Assembly: GCF_030811095.1 (NCBI RefSeq)
Contig: NZ_JAUSQL010000001.1
Location: 2,046,001-2,110,000, forward strand
Direction of reading: 5' to 3'
Source: Trueperella abortisuis
GTDB lineage: Bacteria > Actinomycetota > Actinomycetes > Actinomycetales > Actinomycetaceae
DNA length: 64,000 nt
Part shown: positions 1-7,883 of the stretch, piece after piece
How the letters are laid out: every line of letters begins with the position of its first letter
Position numbering within the stretch: the stretch's first letter is position 1
The notes under the pieces: generated by a model
What the model was told of the DNA's origin: nothing
What the model saw: only the letters and a program-made list of their open reading frames with translations
The model's database searches: none
Program-made: the position numbers and the translations under genes

Positions 1-1203
1 GCCCGTCTTGGCCCGCACCTGCCCCTCCGCCTCGGAACCGGCGAAGCGTTCGGCGAGCGTGCCGTCCAGCGCCGCAACCGGCAGGCCCGCGGGCAGGCCG
101 GCGAGCGAGCACTCCTGGCACTTCCACACGTCAAGCAGAATCGCGCTCAGCAGGTCGGCGGTGACCCTGTTCGACACCGACAACCCCGAGGAGTCCGCGA
201 GCACGACGCCACCCATGGGGTAGCCCGCCTCCGTCAGCACCTCGGAAATCGCCTGAGAGGACCCGGCAAACGTGGCCGGCTTGCCCTTCGCGATCGCCAC
301 GAGGTGCCCCATCACCTCCGCCACGGAGTTGTCCGACTCGGTCAGCAGCAGATCCACCAGGTCGCGCACCGGCGCGCTCTCGACGCGTCCCAGCTCCGCG
401 GCGTCGTCGGGGGCGCTACCGCGCCTCGCCTCTCCGACCTCAACCCCGGCCCCGCGAAGCTGGGCGGCGAAGGCCTCCCCCGCCAGCAGATCCGGGTCGG
501 CCAGGTAGCCCCGCCCCTGGACGCGACCACGGTCGACGGCGATCGGGCGCAGCTCCATGACGTATCCCCGGTCCGCGCCCTCGATGTCGTCATAGTAGAG
601 CGGGCCCTCGAACAGGGTGGAATCGACGACGAGCTCGAGGGGCTGCGTCACGTCCGTGCGGCTCGCCAGCGCATCGGCGACGTCGGCGGCGAGCTCGCCC
701 AGGCCCGCCCGCCCGCGGATCGCGGTGGGATCGCCCGCCCCCTCAGCGAGTAGCACATCGCCCCCGCCGATCAGGTAGAGCGTGTTGCCCGACAGCGTGG
801 CGCGTGTGGGCAGCGTCGCCTCCGGGCCGAGGGCGTCAAGCGCGGCCCGCGCAGTCACCAGCTTCATGTTCGACGCCGGCGTGGCAGCGCGCGAGGAATC
901 ACGGGAGGCGATCACCTTGCCCGTCTTCGGATCCATGACGACCACCGACGTCTGGCCCGTATTCGTCTCCGCGTTCGCGAGGGCGGAGATGAGCCCGTTG
1001 ACGGCGTCCGCGGTGGGTGCGGACGCGTCCGGCTCGACGACGTCGGGCGGCTGCGCACTGACCTGCGCGAGCGTCGGATACGGCAACGGCTCGGCCGGCT
1101 CCGGCTTCGTGGTCAGCGGCCCGGGGACAAGATCCCAGGCGTCAGCGAAGACATAGGCCCCTGCAAGGACGACGATCAGCGCCGCAACGATTCTCTTCCA
1201 CAC
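1..1203 (-). CDS. dacB: D-alanyl-D-alanine carboxypeptidase/endopeptidase, PBP4 (S13) family, 3' end off window
   Basis: Penicillin-binding peptidase that trims or cleaves peptidoglycan cross-links outside the membrane. The 401 visible codons begin with a short basic stretch and one hydrophobic segment (residues 5-20), a signal or membrane anchor. All three active-site motifs of the family are readable: SNMK at about residues 111-114 (catalytic Ser and Lys), SDN at about 288-290, and KTG at the last three codons before the window edge. The wide spacing between SxxK and SDN is typical of the S13 class. The start chosen is GTG at 1203; an ATG just upstream is in another frame. The C-terminal part lies outside the window. 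It is transcribed divergently from ppa. Family assignment is firm; the cellular role is inferred from the family. Confidence 0.9.
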   Translation of the reverse strand, partial: MWKRIVAALIVVLAGAYVFADAWDLVPGPLTTKPEPAEPLPYPTLAQVSAQPPDVVEPDASAPTADAVNGLISALANAETNTGQTSVVVMDPKTGKVIASRDSSRAATPASNMKLVTARAALDALGPEATLPTRATLSGNTLYLIGGGDVLLAEGAGDPTAIRGRAGLGELAADVADALASRTDVTQPLELVVDSTLFEGPLYYDDIEGADRGYVMELRPIAVDRGRVQGRGYLADPDLLAGEAFAAQLRGAGVEVGEARRGSAPDDAAELGRVESAPVRDLVDLLLTESDNSVAEVMGHLVAIAKGKPATFAGSSQAISEVLTEAGYPMGGVVLADSSGLSVSNRVTADLLSAILLDVWKCQECSLAGLPAGLPVAALDGTLAERFAGSEAEGQVRAKTG

Positions 1204-1329
1204 CTCGTCATCTTCCCACACCGGCGCCGGCCGCGTGGAAACATGTGCGAAGAAATGCGTCTATCGCGCGCAAAATAGGTCAAGCGCCGGGCTAGAATAG
1301 TGGTCAGCTCAACAGCGAAGGAGAGACCA

Positions 1330-1857
1330 ATGGACTTCGACGTCACCATCGAGATCCCGAAGGGGAACCGCAACAAGTACGAGGTGGATCACGAGACCGG
1401 GCGGATCCGGCTCGACCGCATGCTCTTCACCTCGACCCGCTACCCCGATGATTATGGCTTCATTGACGGCACCCTCGGTGAGGACGGCGATCCGCTCGAC
1501 GCGCTCGTGCTCCTCGACGAGCCCACCTTCCCCGGTTGCGTCATCAGGTGCCGCGCCCTGGGCATGTTCCGCATGAAAGACGAGGCCGGCGGCGACGACA
1601 AGGTGGTCTGCGTCCCCACCGGCGACCAGCGCGCCTCCTGGCGCACCGAGCTGGAGGACATCTCGGAGTTTCACCGCCTCGAGATCCAGCACTTCTTCGA
1701 GGTCTACAAGGACCTCGAGCCCGGCAAGTCCGTGGAGGGCGCCCACTGGGTCGGCCGCGAGGAAACCGAGAAAGAGATCCGCGCCTCCTTCCAGCGCGCC
1801 ATCGACACCGGCTACTACGACCACAACCCCAACATCCATCCCGACAACATGAAGTAG
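1330..1857 (+). CDS. ppa: Inorganic pyrophosphatase
   Basis: Soluble family I pyrophosphatase hydrolysing PPi to two phosphates, cytoplasmic. The 175-residue length is normal for the bacterial family. Visible are the N-terminal [14 protein letters not shown] segment, the YPDDYGFI stretch and the signature with clustered acidic metal ligands [10 protein letters not shown] near residues 55-65. An AAGGAG ribosome-binding site lies just before the ATG at 1330; a longer in-frame start at 1300 has no such support. The gene is followed by a strong bidirectional hairpin terminator and faces the NlpC/P60 gene tail to tail. An essential housekeeping gene, certain by sequence. Confidence 0.97.
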   Translation: MDFDVTIEIPKGNRNKYEVDHETGRIRLDRMLFTSTRYPDDYGFIDGTLGEDGDPLDALVLLDEPTFPGCVIRCRALGMFRMKDEAGGDDKVVCVPTGDQRASWRTELEDISEFHRLEIQHFFEVYKDLEPGKSVEGAHWVGREETEKEIRASFQRAIDTGYYDHNPNIHPDNMK

Positions 1858-1883
1858 TCGGCGCGGGCCGGGTACGTGGCAAT

Positions 1884-1916
1884 GAGGAGGCCGCCCCACA
1901 CCGGGGCGGCCTCCTC
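1884..1916. terminator. Bidirectional hairpin between ppa and the NlpC/P60 gene
   Basis: Perfect 14-bp inverted repeat GAGGAGGCCGCCCC with a 5-nt loop, lying between two convergent genes. There is no clear T-tract on either side, as is common in high-GC actinomycetes, so termination is inferred from position and stem strength. Confidence 0.75.
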
Positions 1917-1932
1917 ACGTGTTGCGTGATTC

Positions 1933-3537
1933 TTAGCGAACGCGCAGGTAGATCGGGTTACCCCACACCGCGTCCTCCTGGGTGCCCATCGACGGGTTCC
2001 AGGCGGCAATGTGCATGCCGTTTCCGGTGTAGATGCCGACGTGGCCGGGCCACCACATCACGTCACCGGGCCGCGCCTGCGACGCCGGAACCTGCCTGTA
2101 GGCGCCCCAGAACTGCGTCACGGACTGGCCGGTGCGCCGCGGCGTGGTCACGCCGAAGTGCTGGTGGACGTACCACACAAAGCCCACGCAGTCCCAGCCG
2201 CTGGTCGGCGAGACGCCTCCCCACACGTAGGGCGAGCCGACGAACTGGCGGGCGTAGTTGACCAGATCCTGGCCACTGCCCGACGACGGCGCGCTCTGCG
2301 CCGCCTTCTGCGCGGCCCTCTCCTGGGCCTCCCGCTCGGCCTTGGCGGCGGCGTCCTTGGCGGCCTTGGCGGCAGCGGCCTTCGCGGCGGCGTCCTTGGC
2401 AGCCTTGTCGCGGGCCGCCTTGTCTGCGGCCTCCTTGACCGCCTTATCAGCCGCGGCCTTCTCGGCAGCGGCCCTCGCGGCTGCCTCCCTGTCGGCGGCG
2501 ATCTTTCGGGCCTGCTCGGCGGCGGTCTTCTGAGCAGCCGCCCGGTCCGCCGCAGCGCGCTGGGCGGCGGCGAAATCAGCGGCTTCCTTGGCCGCCTTCT
2601 CCGTGTTGGCCTTGCTCGCACCAGTGGAGTTCTCGGCCTCCTTCGCCAGACGCGCGGCCTCCTTCTCGGCGGCCGCAGCGGCAGCGTCGGCGGCAGCGGC
2701 GTTGGCCGTCAGCTGGTCAACGTTGGCCTGCGCGGCGGACGAAAAACGCTCTTGGCTGGACTGCTGCGCCTGCGCGAGCACGAGGGCCGCGGCGGCATCC
2801 GCCTTCTCCTTGCGATCCCGCTCGAGCTGGTCGAGGCGCTCCCTCTCGAGCTCCTCGGTGGTGCCACGCTGAGCGGCGAGCTCTGCGGCGAGCCCATCGC
2901 GCTGGGCCTGCGCGGAGGCGAGGGTCTGCTGCTGGGCATCGGCGGCCGCCTTGGCGGCGTCGGCCTTCGCCGTGACCGCGTCCGCAGCCTTGGCCTGGGC
3001 CTCAGCGGCAGCGTCGGCCTCTTCCTGCATCACGCGGGCGACTTCCTCGAGAGCCTGGAAGCGCTGCACCTTCGAGTCCACCGAGTTCGCGAGCGTGCCA
3101 TAGACCTGCGAGCGGCGGTTCGCGTCCTCGACCGAGTCCGCGCCGAAGAGGTAATAGGACTGGGTGACCTCTCCCGCCTGATTCTTGTACATCGCCTGCG
3201 AGACGGATCCGAGTTCACGACGCGCGACGTCCAGATCGTCCTTCGCGGCGTTCGCCTTCTCCTGGGCGGTCACGGCGGCCGAGATCGAATCTGACAGATC
3301 CGACTGGGCGACGATGGAGGCTGCCTCAGCCTCGGCGGCCGCGGCCGTGGCGGCGTCGGATTCCTGGGCCAGGCGGGTCAACTCGAGCTCGAGATCCGCC
3401 AGCGTGCGAGCCGTCTGCTCCTGCGCGGCGTACGAGTCATCAATGTCGCTATCCGAAATCGGGGCCGCCTGAGCGGGTAGGGTGATGGACCATGCCAGCC
3501 CGAGGGCTGAGATCATTACCAGTGACTTCCGGGCCAC
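1933..3537 (-). CDS. Secreted NlpC/P60 peptidoglycan endopeptidase with long coiled coil
   Basis: Predicted cell-wall hydrolase cleaving peptide stems of peptidoglycan, acting outside the membrane. The 534-residue protein has a signal peptide ending near PAQAA. Next come a coiled-coil region (about residues 30-230) of the kind found in RipA-like proteins and a very Ala/Lys/Glu-rich linker (about 290-400). The C-terminal NlpC/P60 domain starts near residue 414. The catalytic Cys sits in SGWDCVGFV (about residue 447) and the His in WWPGHVGIYTGNG (about 497). The start is GTG at 3537 because GGAGG lies 6 nt upstream; an ATG-initiated extension to 3630 would place extra residues before the signal peptide. 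A sigma70-like promoter lies just upstream. The coiled coil probably autoinhibits or docks the enzyme on the divisome, by analogy with the family. Confidence 0.9.
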   Translation of the reverse strand: MARKSLVMISALGLAWSITLPAQAAPISDSDIDDSYAAQEQTARTLADLELELTRLAQESDAATAAAAEAEAASIVAQSDLSDSISAAVTAQEKANAAKDDLDVARRELGSVSQAMYKNQAGEVTQSYYLFGADSVEDANRRSQVYGTLANSVDSKVQRFQALEEVARVMQEEADAAAEAQAKAADAVTAKADAAKAAADAQQQTLASAQAQRDGLAAELAAQRGTTEELERERLDQLERDRKEKADAAAALVLAQAQQSSQERFSSAAQANVDQLTANAAAADAAAAAAEKEAARLAKEAENSTGASKANTEKAAKEAADFAAAQRAAADRAAAQKTAAEQARKIAADREAAARAAAEKAAADKAVKEAADKAARDKAAKDAAAKAAAAKAAKDAAAKAEREAQERAAQKAAQSAPSSGSGQDLVNYARQFVGSPYVWGGVSPTSGWDCVGFVWYVHQHFGVTTPRRTGQSVTQFWGAYRQVPASQARPGDVMWWPGHVGIYTGNGMHIAAWNPSMGTQEDAVWGNPIYLRVR

Positions 3538-3600
3538 TAGCCACCTCCATGTGTGGTATCTACGGGCGTGTCGGCTTGACATCGCTTGTTCACCCATAAC

Positions 3601-3630
3601 CGTATACCCATTCGTTACAAAAGAAAACAA
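3601..3630 (-). promoter_or_regulatory. Probable promoter of the NlpC/P60 gene
   Basis: On the minus strand TTGTTT (3630-3625), an 18-bp spacer and TATACG (3606-3601) form a sigma70-like promoter. The resulting 5' untranslated region would be only about 55 nt. Confidence 0.45.
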
Positions 3631-3819
3631 GATAAACAGAATTCACTTGAATTACTTTGATCTCACCGTTCACAATTGTCACACGTTTGCGACCTCGCGT
3701 GCGAGCCGGCCGAACGCGCCCCCATGCCCACCGCCGACACGACGACGACCGGCGGTTCACAGGCCAACTGCGCTTCCCCGGTGGTCCGGCCCGGGACCAT
3801 CTCACACCTTGTCCGCCCG

Positions 3820-3903
3820 TTGCACCCCCTCGAAACACACCTTATGGTGGTGGACATGAAGCGAATGTAGAGCGGGCACCGGCCCTTGCCTTGGCGGGTG
3901 CCC
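3820..3903 (+). promoter_or_regulatory. Possible metX promoter, tiny Met-containing leader peptide and hairpin
   Basis: A promoter-like pair, TTGCAC (3820-3825) and TATGGT (3843-3848) with a 17-bp spacer, would start transcription at about 3856. That is the A of a four-codon reading frame Met-Lys-Arg-Met-stop (3856-3870), giving a leaderless leader. It is followed by a 7-bp hairpin GGGCACC/GGTGCCC (3874-3880 with 3897-3903). MetX makes a methionine precursor, so Met codons before a hairpin suggest attenuation. The promoter match is weak and the reading is an inference. Confidence 0.3.
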
Positions 3904-3935
3904 TTGCCATGCCCGTGATCTACGATGAGGACTCC

Positions 3936-5201
3936 ATGACACCCGACGCTTCCTTTCCCCCGTTCCTGGTGGGCTACCCGCCGCTCACCCCGGTCACCGA
4001 CGCCGCGCCCGTGGCGGACTTCGACACCGGCTACCACCCGCCACTGTCCCGCAAGCCCCTGCCCGCCACCGGCGCCTGGCGCGAGGGCGACGACCCTGGC
4101 GAGCGCCAGTTCGCTGATCTCGGCCCCCTCCCGCTTGAGCTCGGCGGCACCATCCCCGTCACCCTCGCCTTCGAAACCTGGGGAACCCTCGCCCCCGACG
4201 GCTCGAACGCGATCCTGCTCTGCCACGCCCTCACCGGCGACTCCCACGCCACCTCGAGGGACGGCACCGACGGCTGGTGGCACGACATCGTCGGCCCGGG
4301 AAAGGCGATCGACACCGAGCGCTGGTTCGTGGTGTGCCCGAACGTGCTGGGCGGATGCCAGGGTTCGACGGGTCCGGCCTCGACCGCCCCGGACGGCAAG
4401 CCGTGGGGCTCGCGCTTCCCGGAGATCACGATCCGGGACATGTGCGCCGCAGAGAAGCTACTCGCCGACCGCCTCGGCGTCCGGTGCTGGGCCCTCATCG
4501 CCGGCGCCTCTTTCGGAGGCTGCCGCGTCATGGAGTGGGCCGCCTCCTACCCGGACATGTGCGCCGCGATCGCGGTGCTCGTGGCGGGCCCGGCAACCAC
4601 CGCCGAACAGATCGCCTACCAGAAGACACAGAACCAGGCCATCGCCCTCGACCCCGCCTTTAACGGCGGCGACTACTACCATCTTCCCGACGGCGCCGGC
4701 CCCCACCGCGGCCTGGGGCTGGCTCGCGAGCTTGCCCACATCACCTATCGCAGCCCGCTCGAGCTGCACCAGCGCTTCGGGCGCACCCCGCAGGCGGGCG
4801 AGGACCCGTTGGCGGGCGGGCGCTACGCCGTCTCCTCTTACCTCGATCACCACGCCTACAAGCTTGCCGCCCGCTTCGACGCGAATTCCTATCTGACTAT
4901 CTCGCAGTCGATGATCACCCACGACATCGGGCGCGGTCGCGGCGGGACCCGCGCCGTCGTCGCCGCCCTCACCATGCCGGCACTGGTGGTCGCCGTGGAT
5001 TCGGACCGGCTGTTCTATCCGAGTGATATGGCGCAGCTCGCCGCCGCCCTGCCCGGCGCGCGCCCGTTGCGCACGGTGGTCTCCGAGTACGGCCACGACG
5101 GCTTCCTCATCGAAAACGACCAGGTCACGGCGATCTTGGGCGAGTTCCTCGACGACCTCGGCCTTCGCGCCTTGCCCGCCCCCACGCGCCAGATGCAATA
5201 A
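3936..5201 (+). CDS. metX: Homoserine O-acetyltransferase
   Basis: Acetylates (or succinylates) homoserine as the first committed step of methionine synthesis; cytoplasmic alpha/beta-hydrolase fold. The 421-residue protein shows the family block GPGKAIDTERWFVVCPN with NVLGGCQGSTGP. The nucleophile elbow is GASFGGCRVMEWA, and the C-terminal catalytic Asp and His lie in DSDRLFYP and YGHDGFLIEND. The elbow is GASFGG where GGSLGG/GGSMGG is usual. The ATG at 3936 is chosen because GATGAGG lies 6-7 nt upstream and homology begins with PLPATGAW; the open frame upstream is noncoding. It overlaps the next hydrolase gene by one base (TAATG), suggesting co-translation. Confidence 0.93.
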   Translation: MTPDASFPPFLVGYPPLTPVTDAAPVADFDTGYHPPLSRKPLPATGAWREGDDPGERQFADLGPLPLELGGTIPVTLAFETWGTLAPDGSNAILLCHALTGDSHATSRDGTDGWWHDIVGPGKAIDTERWFVVCPNVLGGCQGSTGPASTAPDGKPWGSRFPEITIRDMCAAEKLLADRLGVRCWALIAGASFGGCRVMEWAASYPDMCAAIAVLVAGPATTAEQIAYQKTQNQAIALDPAFNGGDYYHLPDGAGPHRGLGLARELAHITYRSPLELHQRFGRTPQAGEDPLAGGRYAVSSYLDHHAYKLAARFDANSYLTISQSMITHDIGRGRGGTRAVVAALTMPALVVAVDSDRLFYPSDMAQLAAALPGARPLRTVVSEYGHDGFLIENDQVTAILGEFLDDLGLRALPAPTRQMQ

Positions 5202-6214
5202 TGTGGGGTATGTCGTGGATACCTGATTTCCTTGGGGACGGCTTCTACCAGCGTGTCCTGCCCCTGCACGACGACGACTACGGCCCCAACCGCGCCACCG
5301 TCGTCACCTACCGGCCGGGCGAGAGCGATCCTGCCTTCGCGGTTCTGGCGCTCCACGGCTGGAACGACTACTTCTATCAGTACGAGTTCGCCTTCGAGGT
5401 GGAGCGCATGGGCGGCCGCTTTTACGCCCTTGACCTGCGCAAGTACGGCCGATCCCACATTGAGGGGCAGATGTGGGGGTACATCGAGGATCTGTCCACG
5501 TATGACGAGGAGATCCACGAGGCGCTTGACGTCATCTACTCGGAACTGGGCGAGACGGTCCCGGTTTTCCTCTACGGCCACTCCACCGGCGGCCTGACCG
5601 CGACCCTGTGGGCGGACCGCCACCCGGACGCGCTCGCCGGCCTCATCCTCAACTCCCCGTGGCTCGAGTTCCAGGGCCAGACCGCGTTGCGCCTGGCGAG
5701 CCAGCCCCTGCTTGACACGATCCACCGCCTCTCGCCGACCACCGTCATCCCGACGCCGGATAACGGCTTTTACCAGCGGCTTCTTACCGGCTACATGACC
5801 GACGACGAGCGGGCCGCCGCCGGAGCCTCCGACGATCCGTTCATGTCCGAGGGCGGCTGGCATCCCGACCCGCGGTACCGCCACATGCCCAGCTTCCCCG
5901 TCCGGGCGGGCTGGCTGCGCGCGATCGCGAACGGCCATGAGCGCGTAGCCCAAGGGCTCGACATCCAGTGCCCGATCCTGGTGCTGACCAGCGCACAGAC
6001 CTTCTACTCCGACACGTGGGACGATCGCATGCGCCGCGCCGACACCGTGCTTAACGTCGAGCAGATCTGGAAGCGGGTGCCGTGGCTGGGGCGGGTGACC
6101 ACGCTGGTCAAGGTGCCGGATGCCATCCACGACGTGCTACTTTCCCGCCGCTGCGCGCGCACGATCGCCTACGCCTACATTGAGGGTTTCGTCCGCGGCG
6201 CGGCCCACTTCTAG
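5201..6214 (+). CDS. Alpha/beta hydrolase, serine aminopeptidase S33 / lysophospholipase type
   Basis: Predicted cytoplasmic serine hydrolase of unknown substrate. The 337-residue protein has the oxyanion-side motif LALHGWNDYFYQYEF and the nucleophile elbow YGHSTGGL. A late Asp-His region (VPDAIHDVLLS) could supply the rest of the triad. The ATG at 5201 shares its A with the metX stop codon. A second in-frame ATG at 5210, preceded by GGGG, is an alternative start. The metX-hydrolase overlap implies one transcript, but no link to methionine synthesis is visible in the protein itself. It could equally be a monoacylglycerol lipase-like enzyme. Confidence 0.8.
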   Translation: MWGMSWIPDFLGDGFYQRVLPLHDDDYGPNRATVVTYRPGESDPAFAVLALHGWNDYFYQYEFAFEVERMGGRFYALDLRKYGRSHIEGQMWGYIEDLSTYDEEIHEALDVIYSELGETVPVFLYGHSTGGLTATLWADRHPDALAGLILNSPWLEFQGQTALRLASQPLLDTIHRLSPTTVIPTPDNGFYQRLLTGYMTDDERAAAGASDDPFMSEGGWHPDPRYRHMPSFPVRAGWLRAIANGHERVAQGLDIQCPILVLTSAQTFYSDTWDDRMRRADTVLNVEQIWKRVPWLGRVTTLVKVPDAIHDVLLSRRCARTIAYAYIEGFVRGAAHF

Positions 6215-6327
6215 CCGCCGGACGAGGGGCCGGGGCGGGGTGAGTGGTCGGCGCGGGCGGGCATCCTGCCCGGAGCCCTTCACCTCTCTACCGTCTCTAC
6301 CGTCCACAAACTCCCTGGGAAGCAAGG

Positions 6328-7770
6328 CTAGGCGATGTCGCCGAGGGAACGGCCGTCCGGGGCGAGCCACATTCGCCACCCGTCCGCGCCGATCATTCCC
6401 GACGCCGCCACCGCCGCCTCGGACGGATCGGCAAAGATGCCCACGCCCTCCACCACGAGCAGGCCGGCCTCGGTCAGGCGCGCATCGATGTGGCGCCGCC
6501 GGCGCCGCGAACGCCATGTCACGACGACGGCGCCCACCTCGGCCACGACGCGGCGCATCCGCGGGAGCGGCTCGGGGTGGGAGTCGGCGGGGCCAGGCAC
6601 GGCCACGGGCGCAGCGGCGGGGGCCGCCGCGGGTTTAGGAGCGGGAGCCGGGGCTTGCCACGGGTGCATCGCCGCGCGGGTGACTGCCTCCTGGGAGGCC
6701 GCCGAGGATACGTGTTCGGAGAAAATGGTGGCGCCGTGCTCCTTCGGGGCGCTCATGTCCCACAGGCGTTGCTCGGGGCGCTTGGATTCGGACAGAAGCT
6801 GGTCGTACATGGTGGGGCCCACGTCCCGACGATTCTTCTCCAGCAGTGACAGGGCGTCTTCGCTCAGCGCTCGGCGCGACTCGCGCGAGCTACGGAGGGA
6901 TTCGGCGGTGGACAAAACCTCCGAGGCCGACCTCTTCGCCGGCCGCTCCTTCTCGTAGCGCCAGCCGCTGATGTCCCAGGCGTCGTCGTAGCGGTGGGCC
7001 CGGTCAACGAGGGCCTCCGCCGCGAGCGGGGGCTCGGCGGGTGCCGGGGCGGGGGAATCCGCGGGCGCCGGGGCGGTGGGCTCGTCGGCCGGCGACTCCG
7101 CTTCGGCGGCGGTGGGTTCGGGCACCTCCGAGGGCTCGGGGCCGGCTACGCGAGCCTCGCACTCGACCTGATCCGCCTCGCCTTCAGACGCCTTGCCCTC
7201 AGACGCCTCGACCTCGACCACCGGAGTCTCGCCCGACCACGGCAGTTCCACCGGCAGGTCCGCCAGCTCGGCGATCTCCACCAGCAGACCCTGCGCGCTC
7301 TGGTAGCCCACCACCCGGTGGGCCTCCACCCCGCCCCCACGCAGGGCGTGAATGGGGCGCAACACGTCGGCGTCGTAGGAAAGGGAAAAGATGTGCAGGC
7401 GCGAGCCGGGCGACGTGCGCGGCGGAGCGGAGTCGATGAAGGCACGGAAGTCGGCGTCGAAGGAGTCGAGCCCACCGGGGTACATCTGACCGAGCGCCGC
7501 GCGGCTCATTTGGGCGTGGCTGCCGGCGCGGGCGAGCGCGGCACTGAAATCGCGCACGGAGAGCCGCTCAACGACGTCGATGCTCACCACCTGCCCGGTG
7601 ATGTCGAGCGCGAGGAAGGTCTGATCCGCCCAGCCGACGCCGAACAGTGGCTGGCCGATGAACTCGAGGACTTGGGAGCGCACGGCGTCGAGAAGCCCGG
7701 CGCTGACCTCGCTGGGCACGGTCTGCGCGGCCGCGACCAAGCGGCCCTGATGCAATGCGAAAACCCCCAC
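6328..7770 (-). CDS. Uncharacterised protein with C-terminal RAMA-like domain
   Basis: Function unknown. The 480-residue protein begins with an unrecognised globular region (about residues 1-205). A Pro/Ala/Glu-rich low-complexity linker follows, then a charged region with repeated Ser/Arg/Glu. The C-terminal ~60 residues contain ARLTEAGLLVVEG and ADGWRMWLAPDG. They resemble the RAMA domain found at the ends of restriction/methylase-associated proteins, where a short beta-rich module ends in a G-W-R-x-W motif. The start is GTG at 7770 with AAGGAG 5 nt upstream; upstream codons to 7833 are unlikely to be translated. It lies 113 nt downstream of the FAD/Fe-S dehydrogenase on the same strand. 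No restriction partner is adjacent, so the role is open. Confidence 0.6.
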   Translation of the reverse strand: MGVFALHQGRLVAAAQTVPSEVSAGLLDAVRSQVLEFIGQPLFGVGWADQTFLALDITGQVVSIDVVERLSVRDFSAALARAGSHAQMSRAALGQMYPGGLDSFDADFRAFIDSAPPRTSPGSRLHIFSLSYDADVLRPIHALRGGGVEAHRVVGYQSAQGLLVEIAELADLPVELPWSGETPVVEVEASEGKASEGEADQVECEARVAGPEPSEVPEPTAAEAESPADEPTAPAPADSPAPAPAEPPLAAEALVDRAHRYDDAWDISGWRYEKERPAKRSASEVLSTAESLRSSRESRRALSEDALSLLEKNRRDVGPTMYDQLLSESKRPEQRLWDMSAPKEHGATIFSEHVSSAASQEAVTRAAMHPWQAPAPAPKPAAAPAAAPVAVPGPADSHPEPLPRMRRVVAEVGAVVVTWRSRRRRRHIDARLTEAGLLVVEGVGIFADPSEAAVAASGMIGADGWRMWLAPDGRSLGDIA

Positions 7771-7883
7771 GCGTTCTCCTTCCCCCGCCCCTGTTGTTCT
7801 CAGCTTACCGGCCACGGAAGTCCGCCGCGTCATCCGCGAAGTGGACTTGCCGACAGGCCACGCCCGGCGGAGTTCCCGCCGCC

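Noticed and set aside
2011..3294. Long + strand open frame antisense to the NlpC/P60 gene
   Set aside because: Low-complexity Gly/Leu/Arg shadow of the Ala/Lys-rich gene on the other strand.
3670..3700. Regulator site ACAATTGT in the metX/NlpC intergenic region
   Set aside because: An 8-bp palindrome with mismatching flanks is too short to support a named site.
3537..3720. Cyclic di-AMP riboswitch before the NlpC/P60 gene
   Set aside because: Such riboswitches often precede NlpC/P60 and Rpf genes in actinomycetes, but the likely promoter leaves only about 55 nt of leader and the conserved core is not visible.
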